Shown here: positions 7,430 through 13,115 of the stretch, piece by piece
How positions within the stretch are numbered: position 1 is the stretch's first letter
Layout of the letters: every line of letters starts with the position of its first letter
NCBI GenBank assembly: GCA_018383835.1
Contig: JAHAWR010000034.1
Coordinates: 1-13,115, forward strand
Direction of reading: 5' to 3'
Length of the DNA: 13,115 bases
Source of the DNA: Candidatus Jordarchaeia archaeon
Lineage (GTDB): Archaea > Asgardarchaeota > Jordiarchaeia > Jordiarchaeales > Freyrarchaeaceae
Position numbers and translations under genes: made by a program
Notes under the pieces: generated by a model
What the model was told of the DNA's origin: nothing
What the model saw: only the letters and a program-made list of their open reading frames with translations
Databases searched by the model: none

Positions 7430-8296
7430 TTGATGTGGGAGGACGTGTTCGTTGATGTTGGTGGTGTAAGGCTCCACTGTGTGGTTCAAGGCGAGGGGAG
7501 ACTTGTCATCCTTCTCCACGGGTTTCCAGAGTTCTGGTATTGTTGGAGAAGACAGATCCCGTTTCTTGCAAGGCACTTTAAGGTTGTGGCGCCAGACATG
7601 AGGGGGTACAACCTTAGCGATAAGCCAAGTGGGGTTGAAAACTACAGGATAAACTTACTCGTAGAGGACATAGTGGGGCTCATAGAAGGCTTCGGTGAGG
7701 AAAGGGCGTTCATAGTTGGACATGACTGGGGAGGCGTTGTGGCGTGGGCATTGGCTATCACTCGACCGGAATTTTTGGAGCGGCTGGTCGTGATGAGTGC
7801 ACCTCACCCTTCTGTTTGGCAGGAGAAGGCTAAGGCTAGCGTTAGGCAGCTGCAGAGGAGCTGGTATATATTCTTCTTCCAGCTGGCTGAAGTCCCTGAA
7901 AGGTTTCTGAGCAGGAACAACTACATGTTTCTGAAAGGAACTCTGCGCTCGACAGCAGCCAACGCTAATGCCTTCAGCGAAGAGGACCTAGACGAGTACG
8001 TTAAGGCGTGGTCACAGCCCGGAGCCATAACCGCGATGATAAACTACTACAGGGCCAACATAAAGCCGGAGGTATTTATGGAGGACGTGAAGCTTAACTT
8101 GCCTAAGGTGAAAACTCCAACCCTAGTGATGTGGGGTGAGGAGGACTTCGCACTGACCAGAGAGGTTAGTGAGGGGACAGAAGAGTACGTTGACGCGCCC
8201 TACACTATAAGGTACTTTCCGTGCGGCCACTGGCTTCAAAACGAAATGCCTGAGACTGTGAACAAACACCTGCTGGAGTTTCTAGCAAGAAGCTGA
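7430..8296 (+). CDS. Alpha/beta hydrolase, epoxide hydrolase / haloalkane dehalogenase-like
   Basis: The 288-aa product has the full alpha/beta-hydrolase layout of the aspartate-nucleophile branch. HGFPEFW (30-36) supplies the oxyanion HGxP motif; APDMRGYNLSDKP (54-66) is the typical loop before the nucleophile; GHDWGG (97-102) carries nucleophile Asp99; WGEED (235-239) supplies the acid Asp239; CGHW (265-268) supplies His267. The helical cap lies about 130-225 and includes NYYRA (205-209), where epoxide hydrolases place a ring-opening tyrosine. Asp rather than Ser as nucleophile argues against esterase; epoxide hydrolysis is the most likely activity and C-halide cleavage the alternative. There is no signal peptide, so it is cytoplasmic. 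TTG at 7430 has GGAGG at 7417-7421 with 8-nt spacing; the adjacent ATG at 7433 is the other possible start. Confidence 0.9.
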   Translation: MMWEDVFVDVGGVRLHCVVQGEGRLVILLHGFPEFWYCWRRQIPFLARHFKVVAPDMRGYNLSDKPSGVENYRINLLVEDIVGLIEGFGEERAFIVGHDWGGVVAWALAITRPEFLERLVVMSAPHPSVWQEKAKASVRQLQRSWYIFFFQLAEVPERFLSRNNYMFLKGTLRSTAANANAFSEEDLDEYVKAWSQPGAITAMINYYRANIKPEVFMEDVKLNLPKVKTPTLVMWGEEDFALTREVSEGTEEYVDAPYTIRYFPCGHWLQNEMPETVNKHLLEFLARS

Positions 8297-8346
8297 CCAA
8301 GTAATGTGACGCTACCTTAAGGCAGGAAATAAAGTGAACAAGCTAT

Positions 8347-9060
8347 TTATATGGGGAACAAGTAGCCTTTGCAGCTTTCTGGCGGGTTAAGGTCTTCAAC
8401 TCTGTAATCATATCTTTTGTGCGTTATGATTTCAGCGACTACCATTGAGCGGGTTAGCAAGTAGCATTCGGGCGTGCCATCGGGTCTCCAGAGACCTTCA
8501 AAACGCATTTTCTCACAGGCATCGAGGAATGGGCAATCACTTACTATTACACGGACGTTGCCGTCAACCAGCTTCTGAAATTTTACCTCTCCCGGTAGCC
8601 CCGTGTTTATGGAAACGAAGAGTTCTTCAGTCTTTGTTAGTGCCTCGTATGGGTCATCTGTTGAATTAATCAGCTGGTTTAAGACCCCTGAGTCCTCGAG
8701 CAGGCGTTTTATAGCTATAGAGGAAGCTGTTCTCGCAGTCCCCGACCCTCCCTGAAGCAGCTGGTCGGCTTTACTCATCCCGTAAATGAGAGCACAGTAG
8801 CTTTTAGGATGCTTCTCGATCTTGCTGAGCAGATAGTTGTTGAGCTGTTCTAGGTCTTCTATTCCGTCAGGTGTGCTTTCATCTAATGCTTCAGACTCAA
8901 ACTTCAAAGCATAAGTCACTATGAACCGTCTGTAGACAGGGCCAAAGGTTTCCACGATCTTGTCAGCAACGAACTTAACGGAGAAAAGCATAAAGGCAGG
9001 GTTTAGCTCGCACCTGAAAGACTTTTCCATAACGACGCCATAATTCAAAACAACCACCAC
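8347..9060 (-). CDS. Unrecognised protein, 237 aa, Cys-rich C-terminus (possible V4R-like)
   Basis: I do not recognise this protein with confidence. The N-terminal half (about 20-85) looks helical; residues 100-125 (GGSGTARTASSIAIKRLLED) resemble a helix-capping turn followed by a helix. The C-terminal third carries VIVSDCPFLDAC (C176, C182), PECY (C199) and ESCKGY (C230), a set that could bind a metal or Fe-S cluster. The pattern of a strand, then DCPF, a later CY and a final C-x-G-Y loosely recalls the V4R (4-vinyl reductase) domain used as a ligand sensor, but this is only a guess. There is no signal peptide or membrane helix. The start is GTG at 9060 or 9057; GGGAG at 9069-9065 gives the better 7-nt spacing to 9057. 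It is monocistronic, with its own TATA box and a tandem repeat upstream. Confidence 0.75.
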   Translation of the reverse strand: MVVVLNYGVVMEKSFRCELNPAFMLFSVKFVADKIVETFGPVYRRFIVTYALKFESEALDESTPDGIEDLEQLNNYLLSKIEKHPKSYCALIYGMSKADQLLQGGSGTARTASSIAIKRLLEDSGVLNQLINSTDDPYEALTKTEELFVSINTGLPGEVKFQKLVDGNVRVIVSDCPFLDACEKMRFEGLWRPDGTPECYLLTRSMVVAEIITHKRYDYRVEDLNPPESCKGYLFPI

Positions 9061-9093
9061 TAAGCTCCCTTAAAATTGCAATATGTTAGAAGA

Positions 9094-9101
9094 AATATAA
9101 A
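9094..9101 (-). promoter_or_regulatory. TATA box of the 237-aa gene
   Basis: The minus strand reads TTTATATT, centred about 38 nt ahead of the GTG start. Transcription would begin near 9072, leaving a leader of about 12 nt that just includes the GGGAG ribosome site. Spacing and sequence both fit an archaeal core promoter. Confidence 0.55.
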
Positions 9102-9119
9102 AATATTTCCAAAGCAAAG

Positions 9120-9139
9120 TAAGCGAAATTAAGCGAAAT
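9120..9139. repeat. Perfect tandem 10-mer, candidate operator
   Basis: TAAGCGAAAT occurs twice head to tail (9120-9129 and 9130-9139), about 20 bp upstream of the TATA box of the 237-aa gene. Ten-base spacing puts both copies on the same face of the helix, and the place suits a transcription factor site upstream of the promoter. The repeat is directly visible; its function is inferred. Confidence 0.5.
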
Positions 9140-9247
9140 GAAGAAATCGCAATAAAATATTTAATTTCCGACTCAAATCATAAAGCAAAAAACAATCCCA
9201 TTTTCATAGTAAATGCTGTGCTTAAGTGTAGGGGACTGTTAATTACC

Positions 9248-9655
9248 TTAAAAAAGAAGGGCGACTCGCCATGACCACCCCGACTGCTGCCGCCACGAGA
9301 GCAGAACCTCCTTAACATCCAGTACTTCTTCGCCGCCAAGATGGGGGCTCATCCGTTCACCCCGAAAGCCCCCAATGCACAAAGAGGAGAAAACCCAACG
9401 TTACGGAAGTTAATGCTGGGCTGGAACGGTACGATGAATATCGCGACTCCTCCGCCAATATCCTGCTTATTGTTAGGAGGCATATCGAGCCGGCAAACCC
9501 GGTGCCGATTATGCTTCCCACAATGAAATGTGAAGGTGAGTGGTGTTCAGCCACCAAATCTCTTTTGCTGATGTGGATTGAGCCTTATGAAGCTCGCTGG
9601 GGGTTTGCTACCGTCTGTGGTGTTCTTGTAGAGTGCGGTTGACAGCGCTTAGCAT
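9248..9655 (-). pseudogene. Probable decayed membrane-protein gene
   Basis: This stretch is richer in G+C than the AT-rich DNA beside it and reads like protein on the minus strand in broken pieces. From ATG at 9655 one frame gives MLSAVNRTLQEHHRR, a TAG stop (9610-9608), then 33 more codons including AKEIWWLNTTHLHISLW before TAA (9511-9509). Near there the protein-like reading shifts to another frame: HFIVGSIIGTGFAGSICLL, then SRILAEESRYSSYRSSPA and LTSVTLGFLLFVHWGLSG, ending in TGA at 9357-9359. A third frame continues for about 30 codons to TAA near 9250-9248. The hydrophobic segments followed by a basic R-Y-x-x-x-R loop faintly recall NrfD/PsrC-type membrane subunits, but I would not name it. 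Two intact ORFs of 61 and 66 codons here are best seen as fragments or shadows. Confidence 0.45.
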
Positions 9656-9692
9656 GGGGTAAGTAAGCTCGCCAACCTAACACATCACAAAG

Positions 9693-10625
9693 CTACTTGA
9701 AGCTACTATCTTGCCGACTGTAGAGGAAGTTGAGCAGCGCTTTCTGGGCGTGAAGTCTATTTTCCGCTTGGTCCCAAACGACGGAGTGCTCACCTTCCAG
9801 CGTGTCTTCGGTTATCTCTTCGCCTCTGTGTGCTGGAAGGCAATGCATCAGTATGGCGCTCGGTTTGGCTAGGTTTAGCAACTCCCTGTTCACTTGGAAC
9901 CTCGGCAGGAAGACTGAAAGCCTTTCGTTTGCTTCTGCCTCGTCGCCCATGCTAACAAAGACGTCTGTGTATACAACATCTGCCCCTTCGACTGCTTTTT
10001 CGGGGGAGTTGAGGATTTGAATTTCCGTTTCTGGTGGAGCCATAGCTAGGGCCGCTTTGACTATTTCTTCGGCTGGCTCGTATCCTTCTGGAGTTGCTAC
10101 TCTGATGTTTACTCCGAGCATGGTGCACGCCAAAATGAGGGAGTTGCAGACGTTGTTTCCGTCCCCTACGAATGCTAAGGTGATACCATTTAGTCTGCCA
10201 AGCTTTTCTTTCACGGTAAGCATGTCAGCAAGGGCTTGGCACGGGTGCTCCATGTCGCTTAGAGCATTTATGACTGGCACTCCAGAGTATTCCGCTAGAG
10301 TCTCCAAGTCCCTGTGGCTGTAGACTCTTGCTATGATCCCGTCCACGTATCTCCCGAGCACCCTTGCTGTGTCCTTAAGCGGTTCGCCTCTAGCAGTCTG
10401 CAGCTCATCTCCGCGGAGGAAGATGAAGTCTCCTCCAAGCTGCCTCACAGCTACTTCGAAGGAAACCCTAGTCCTCGTTGATGGCTTAAGGAAGAGAGCT
10501 GCGAGCACCCTCCCATTGAGGATGCTGGAACGAACCCGACTTTTCTTGAATTTCTCCGCTTCACATATTATCTTCTTTAGTTCTTCAGGGGATATGTCCA
10601 TTAAGGAAAGAAAGTGTCTAACCAT
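9693..10625 (-). CDS. argF: Ornithine carbamoyltransferase
   Basis: This cytoplasmic enzyme makes citrulline from ornithine and carbamoyl phosphate in arginine biosynthesis. Counting from ATG at 10625, the 310-aa product has the family's usual length and all the key motifs: STRTR (49-53, carbamoyl phosphate), HPCQ (127-130), FVGDGNNVCNS (152-162), DVFVSMGDE (221-229, with the ornithine-specific SMG loop) and HCLPAHRG (261-268). SMG and HCLPA separate it from aspartate carbamoyltransferase. The usual DVW is DVF here, a mild change. A GTG at 10667 would extend the protein by 14 residues but overlaps ftsY; ATG at 10625 has GGAG at 10634-10631 with 5-nt spacing and lies 17 nt beyond the ftsY stop, so I prefer it. 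It is the last gene of the translation operon, an unexpected companion. Confidence 0.96.
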   Translation of the reverse strand: MVRHFLSLMDISPEELKKIICEAEKFKKSRVRSSILNGRVLAALFLKPSTRTRVSFEVAVRQLGGDFIFLRGDELQTARGEPLKDTARVLGRYVDGIIARVYSHRDLETLAEYSGVPVINALSDMEHPCQALADMLTVKEKLGRLNGITLAFVGDGNNVCNSLILACTMLGVNIRVATPEGYEPAEEIVKAALAMAPPETEIQILNSPEKAVEGADVVYTDVFVSMGDEAEANERLSVFLPRFQVNRELLNLAKPSAILMHCLPAHRGEEITEDTLEGEHSVVWDQAENRLHAQKALLNFLYSRQDSSFK

Positions 10626-10642
10626 GCTCTCTCCTTTCCAGC

Positions 10643-11545
10643 TCACACTATTCTCTCCGCGAACCACTCTGGGTCAAACTTTTCTAGGTCGTCATAACTC
10701 TGCCCCACGCCTATAAACATGATCGGTTTCCCTGTAGCGTAGGTTACCGATAGGGCTGCGCCTCCCTTAACATCAGCGTCAACCTTGGTTAAGATGATCC
10801 CGTCTATGCCTACTTCCTCGTTGAACCTCTCAGCTTGTTCGACTGCATCATTCCCCGTTAGCGCGTCGCCGACAAACACTTTGAGGTCGGGGTTTACGAC
10901 TCTTACTATTTTCTTCATCTCGTCCAGTAGGTTTTTGTCCGTCTGCATTCTGCCCGCGGTGTCCACCAAGACGGCGTTTATGTGCCTTGCTCTCGCATGC
11001 TCAACAGCGTCCCACGCTACGGCGGCGGCATCGGAACGGTAGGACTGCTTTATGCACTTGACCCCTAAGGCTTTCGCGTGTTTCTCAAGCTGCTCTATGC
11101 TTCCAGCCCTGAAGGTGTCTGCAGCGGCGAGGACGCATGAAAAACCTCTCTTTTGGAGGAAGCGGGCCACCTTGGCCACGGACAGCGTTTTTCCGGTCCC
11201 GTTGACCCCCAGAAAGACCATTGTGAAGGGCTCACCGGTCTTCCTCTTTTCCTCCACGAGCTTGACGAGGTCTATTTTCCCCCCACTCCCCAGAACGTCT
11301 AGAACTGCCTCCCTGAGGGTGGCTCTAACCATGCCTCTCACGTCGCTGAACCTCTTAACCCTACCACCCACCAGCTTCTCCTTCAGGCTCTGAGTAATTT
11401 TCTCTGCAACCCTAAGTGAAACGTCATTCTGGAGGAGAACCAGCTGGAGCTCCCACAATATGCCGTCAAGTTCCTTTTCGCTGAGCTCCTTAACCGTAAT
11501 CTTATCGATTACTTTTCCGACTCCTTCCCTAACCTTCTCGAACAA
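10643..11545 (-). CDS. ftsY: Signal recognition particle receptor FtsY
   Basis: FtsY is the membrane-associated GTPase that docks SRP-bound ribosomes at the translocon. The 300-aa protein has a helical N domain (about 1-95) and a G domain with GVNGTGKT (113-120, P-loop), DTFRAGS (143-149), DTAGRMQTD (195-203), TKVDADVKGG (253-262) and the closing GVGQSYDDLEKFDPEWF (279-295). The longer acidic N-terminal extension of bacterial FtsY is absent, as in many archaea. The start is TTG at 11545; GGGG at 11557-11554 lies 8 nt upstream, but it sits in a small inverted repeat that could mask it. The gene follows pfdA by 26 nt and precedes argF by 17 nt. Confidence 0.96.
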   Translation of the reverse strand: MFEKVREGVGKVIDKITVKELSEKELDGILWELQLVLLQNDVSLRVAEKITQSLKEKLVGGRVKRFSDVRGMVRATLREAVLDVLGSGGKIDLVKLVEEKRKTGEPFTMVFLGVNGTGKTLSVAKVARFLQKRGFSCVLAAADTFRAGSIEQLEKHAKALGVKCIKQSYRSDAAAVAWDAVEHARARHINAVLVDTAGRMQTDKNLLDEMKKIVRVVNPDLKVFVGDALTGNDAVEQAERFNEEVGIDGIILTKVDADVKGGAALSVTYATGKPIMFIGVGQSYDDLEKFDPEWFAERIV

Positions 11546-11546
11546 G

Positions 11547-11558
11547 AGGGGAACCCCT
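11547..11558 (-). promoter_or_regulatory. Inverted repeat over the ftsY ribosome-binding site
   Basis: AGGGG and CCCCT are separated by two bases, directly ahead of the ftsY TTG start. On the transcript the GGGG half is the only Shine-Dalgarno candidate (8-nt spacing), and the following CCCC can pair with it. Two-base loops are strained, so the hairpin may open to a smaller stem with a larger loop. It may reduce ftsY translation relative to pfdA. Function is inferred. Confidence 0.3.
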
Positions 11559-11571
11559 TTCCCTCGGTGAA

Positions 11572-12009
11572 CTACTTGAGACCTTTTTCCTCGCTTATTT
11601 TCGCCGCTAACTCCTGTAGTTGTCTATTCAGCTCCCTAGCCCGCCTAACGGTAGCGTCAAGCTGCTGAGCTGTGGCCTGCAGCTCCCTCTGCAGCTCCCC
11701 CTGCCTCTCGCTGAGCTTAGCCTTAACATCATCTACGCTTTTCTCCATAACGACGCCGGCTCCGATTTGGAAGATGACTCTCTCCCTCTCAGCCACCTTG
11801 ACCTTCAGAAAGGCCCCTGCGCCCAGCGAGATCAAAACCTCGTGTTCCGGGTCCATGCTTTTGATTTCCTCAAGTGCGAGGGTTGCCCTCCTCGTCTCCT
11901 CCAGCATCTGGTTCAGGAGTGCCAGCCTATCTTCAAGCACTTGGGCTTGTTGCTCGTAAATGTTAAGCTGGCTTAGGGTTGCTCTAAATCTCTGCTCGTT
12001 TTCCGACAT
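11572..12009 (-). CDS. pfdA: Prefoldin subunit alpha
   Basis: This 145-aa protein is the alpha subunit of the hexameric prefoldin chaperone (two alpha, four beta), which holds unfolded proteins in the cytosol and hands them to the thermosome. Two long coiled-coil helices (about 5-50 and 95-140) flank the beta-hairpin region with LISLGAGAFLKVKV (about 60-73) and VIFQIGAGVVMEKS (about 78-91), the typical alpha-class double hairpin. ATG at 12009 has GGAG (12023-12020) and GTGA (12017-12014) upstream. The gene follows the LX gene by 4 nt, the usual archaeal order LX-pfdA-ftsY. Confidence 0.94.
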   Translation of the reverse strand: MSENEQRFRATLSQLNIYEQQAQVLEDRLALLNQMLEETRRATLALEEIKSMDPEHEVLISLGAGAFLKVKVAERERVIFQIGAGVVMEKSVDDVKAKLSERQGELQRELQATAQQLDATVRRARELNRQLQELAAKISEEKGLK

Positions 12010-12013
12010 TTTT

Positions 12014-12262
12014 TCACGTCTCCAAGCCTGAGAGAGTTCTAACTATCACGCTTTTAGCTTCCTCGGGACTAATAACATTTATTTGTTTAATCACCACGTC
12101 ACGCCTCTTAACCTTATGCCTGCTACCTATGTTAGAATAGATTACTTCTAGGACGTGGTCCTTACTTAGGGCACGCATCTCCTCGCTAAAAGAGAATTTT
12201 CTCTTTTTCTTAGTGTAGTAACCATTAACCCTGAAGACTTTAACCTCGTCGCTTCGGCTCAA
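12014..12262 (-). CDS. rpl18a: Large-subunit ribosomal protein L18Ae (LX / L20e)
   Basis: This 82-aa protein matches archaeal ribosomal protein LX: VKVFRVNGYY near the start, FSEEMRALSKDHVLEVIYSNIG in the middle (here about 23-46), HKVKRRDV (49-56), and VISPEEA (63-69). It is a component of the archaeal 50S subunit. The start is TTG at 12262, fixed by the strong GGAGGTG at 12274-12268 with 5-nt spacing, which lies across the aIF6 stop codon region; the gap to aIF6 is 13 nt. Confidence 0.94.
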   Translation of the reverse strand: MSRSDEVKVFRVNGYYTKKKRKFSFSEEMRALSKDHVLEVIYSNIGSRHKVKRRDVVIKQINVISPEEAKSVIVRTLSGLET

Positions 12263-12275
12263 GGAGACACCTCCT

Positions 12276-12944
12276 CTAACCGATGTTCAGGATATTTATT
12301 AAGTTTTGAATTTCGGGCCCCGTTGTGTCCTCGCCGACGAGCGCCCCGACGGAGTTGGCGACCAAGCCTACCCTAACGTAGGGCATGCCACCATTAACTG
12401 TTCCAACATCAACGGATATGCCAAAAAGCTTTTCGAGGACCCTCAGCTCCTTGGACGTTGAGTTGGGGTGAACTATTACACCCTTGCCTGTAGCCACACC
12501 AGACGAGCCTACTATGGGCAAGTTAGCTATTGTTCCTCTCTGGACAGTAACATCTAGGGTTTCCTCTATGACTGCGATTGCGTCGTCTCCAAGTTCTGGG
12601 CTGGCAAGGCACGCCTTCTCGTTGGTCAAAACCACGTTCCCTATGGCGGTTAACTTCCCGGGAACCCTAGAGACATTAATCCCCAAAGATTTCCTGAGTG
12701 CTTCCAGCTCTTCGTCCAACGCGTAGTATGGAACCAGTAGTCCCTTCGGATTTCCGGCTGACAGTACACCCACCAGTCTGCTCTCGCCTATCAAACTTTT
12801 AACAGGTTTAACCTCTAGGTTCTCCTTTATCGCCCGGATAACCTTACCTGGGGTGTCAGGTGGAACGATGGCGTAGCTGTCCGTTGCCAGCATGAATGCA
12901 CCTATGCTAGACGTGCCCTTGAACCTTATCCGTGTAACACCCAA
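12276..12944 (-). CDS. eif6: Translation initiation factor aIF6
   Basis: aIF6 binds the 50S subunit and blocks premature joining with the 30S subunit, and takes part in large-subunit maturation. The 222-aa length and the repeated pentein-fold pattern fit the family. Visible blocks include GTSSIGAFMLATDSYAIVPP near the N-terminus, NVVLTNEKACLASPEL (about 103-118), IVGSSGVATGKGVIVHP (about 144-160) and NSVGALVGEDTTGPEI at the C-terminus. The start is TTG at 12944 with GGGG at 12956-12953 8 nt upstream. It follows rpl31e by 17 nt, the common archaeal arrangement. Confidence 0.96.
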   Translation of the reverse strand: MGVTRIRFKGTSSIGAFMLATDSYAIVPPDTPGKVIRAIKENLEVKPVKSLIGESRLVGVLSAGNPKGLLVPYYALDEELEALRKSLGINVSRVPGKLTAIGNVVLTNEKACLASPELGDDAIAVIEETLDVTVQRGTIANLPIVGSSGVATGKGVIVHPNSTSKELRVLEKLFGISVDVGTVNGGMPYVRVGLVANSVGALVGEDTTGPEIQNLINILNIG

Positions 12945-12961
12945 GCTCAGTGCCCCTTCCC

Positions 12962-13115
12962 CTAGTCGGAGGCGAGATCCACTTTTACCACACCTTCCTT
13001 GTCCTTGACGGCTTTCACCCTAACCCTTCTTGGCGGCTTCTGATCCCCTCTACTCCAGACCCTCTCATTCAGGCGCTGCGATATGACAACCTTCTCGGCC
13101 TTCATGTTGCTTGCA
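12962..13115 (-). CDS. rpl31e: Large-subunit ribosomal protein L31e, 3' part (5' end outside window)
   Basis: The frame is open from the right edge to TAG at 12964-12962, giving the last 50 or so residues. It contains MKAEKVVISQRLNERVWSRG and then KPPRRVRVKAVKDKEGVVKV, the signature C-terminal part of archaeal L31e. The ATG seen inside is not the start: the frame remains open upstream of it, and full-length L31e is about 80-100 aa. L31e sits near the 50S exit tunnel. As the first gene visible in the operon it places the promoter outside the window. Confidence 0.92.
   Translation of the reverse strand, partial: ASNMKAEKVVISQRLNERVWSRGDQKPPRRVRVKAVKDKEGVVKVDLASD

Noticed and set aside
7196..7576. 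126-codon minus-strand ORF across the start of the hydrolase gene
   Set aside because: It overlaps the well-supported hydrolase on the other strand, has an unusual Ser/Pro/Arg-rich composition and shows no ribosome site or motif; it is a shadow frame.
9341..9526. 61-codon plus-strand ORF in the gap left of argF
   Set aside because: It is antisense to the protein-like minus-strand pieces of the decayed gene, has no ribosome site and no recognisable sequence pattern.
10626..10667. Upstream GTG start for argF at 10667
   Set aside because: It overlaps the ftsY end by 25 nt and adds 14 residues without family similarity, whereas ATG at 10625 has a well-spaced GGAG and gives the normal protein length.
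1..13115. Complete insertion sequence, CRISPR array, toxin-antitoxin pair or defence system
   Set aside because: No transposase motifs, spaced direct repeats, terminal inverted repeats with target duplications, or nuclease/sensor gene pairs were seen anywhere in the window.

Overview
The window is archaeal chromosomal DNA. The evidence is a co-directional run of archaeal translation genes (ribosomal protein L31e, initiation factor aIF6, ribosomal protein L18Ae/LX, prefoldin alpha, SRP receptor FtsY), the archaeal early shikimate pair (ADTH synthase and type II 3-dehydroquinate synthase), TATA-like promoter boxes rather than bacterial -35/-10 sites, and heavy AGG/AGA arginine use. TTG and GTG starts are frequent and are often preceded by GGGG or GGAG Shine-Dalgarno sites. 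The lineage cannot be fixed from the sequence alone; a thermophilic or TACK-like archaeon is a reasonable guess, not a demonstrated one.

Layout. (1) 1-1435, plus strand: 3' part of the ADTH synthase gene overlapping aroB' by 4 nt, which together make 3-dehydroquinate for aromatic amino acids. (2) 1476-4474, minus strand: a DUF123/GIY-YIG-like nuclease-family protein, an MFS transporter with two long loops, a 433-bp AT-rich gap, and an unrecognised 138-aa protein. (3) 4574-7099, minus: a copper-exporting P1B ATPase with two N-terminal HMA domains and a C-terminal YHS/TRASH-like domain, with its own TATA box. (4) 7222-8296, plus: a possible 57-aa Cys-containing ORF followed by an epoxide-hydrolase-like alpha/beta hydrolase. 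(5) 8347-9060, minus: an unrecognised protein with a Cys-rich C-terminus, a clear promoter, and a perfect tandem 10-mer upstream of it. (6) 9140-9692: an AT-rich part, then a gene-like stretch broken by stops and frame changes that reads as a decayed membrane-protein gene. (7) 9693-13115, minus: rpl31e-eif6-rpl18a(LX)-pfdA-ftsY-argF, with 4 to 27 nt between genes and so probably one operon.

How the genes work together: the right-hand operon couples large-subunit maturation (aIF6 with L31e and LX), nascent-chain folding (prefoldin) and membrane targeting (FtsY), and carries an arginine-biosynthesis gene at its end. The middle of the window is accessory in character: metal export, a transporter, a hydrolase, unknown proteins and one decayed gene. 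No complete mobile element, CRISPR array, rRNA or tRNA is visible. The least explained items are the 237-aa Cys-rich protein with its tandem repeat, the decayed membrane-protein gene beside it, and the small Cys-containing ORF at 7222.
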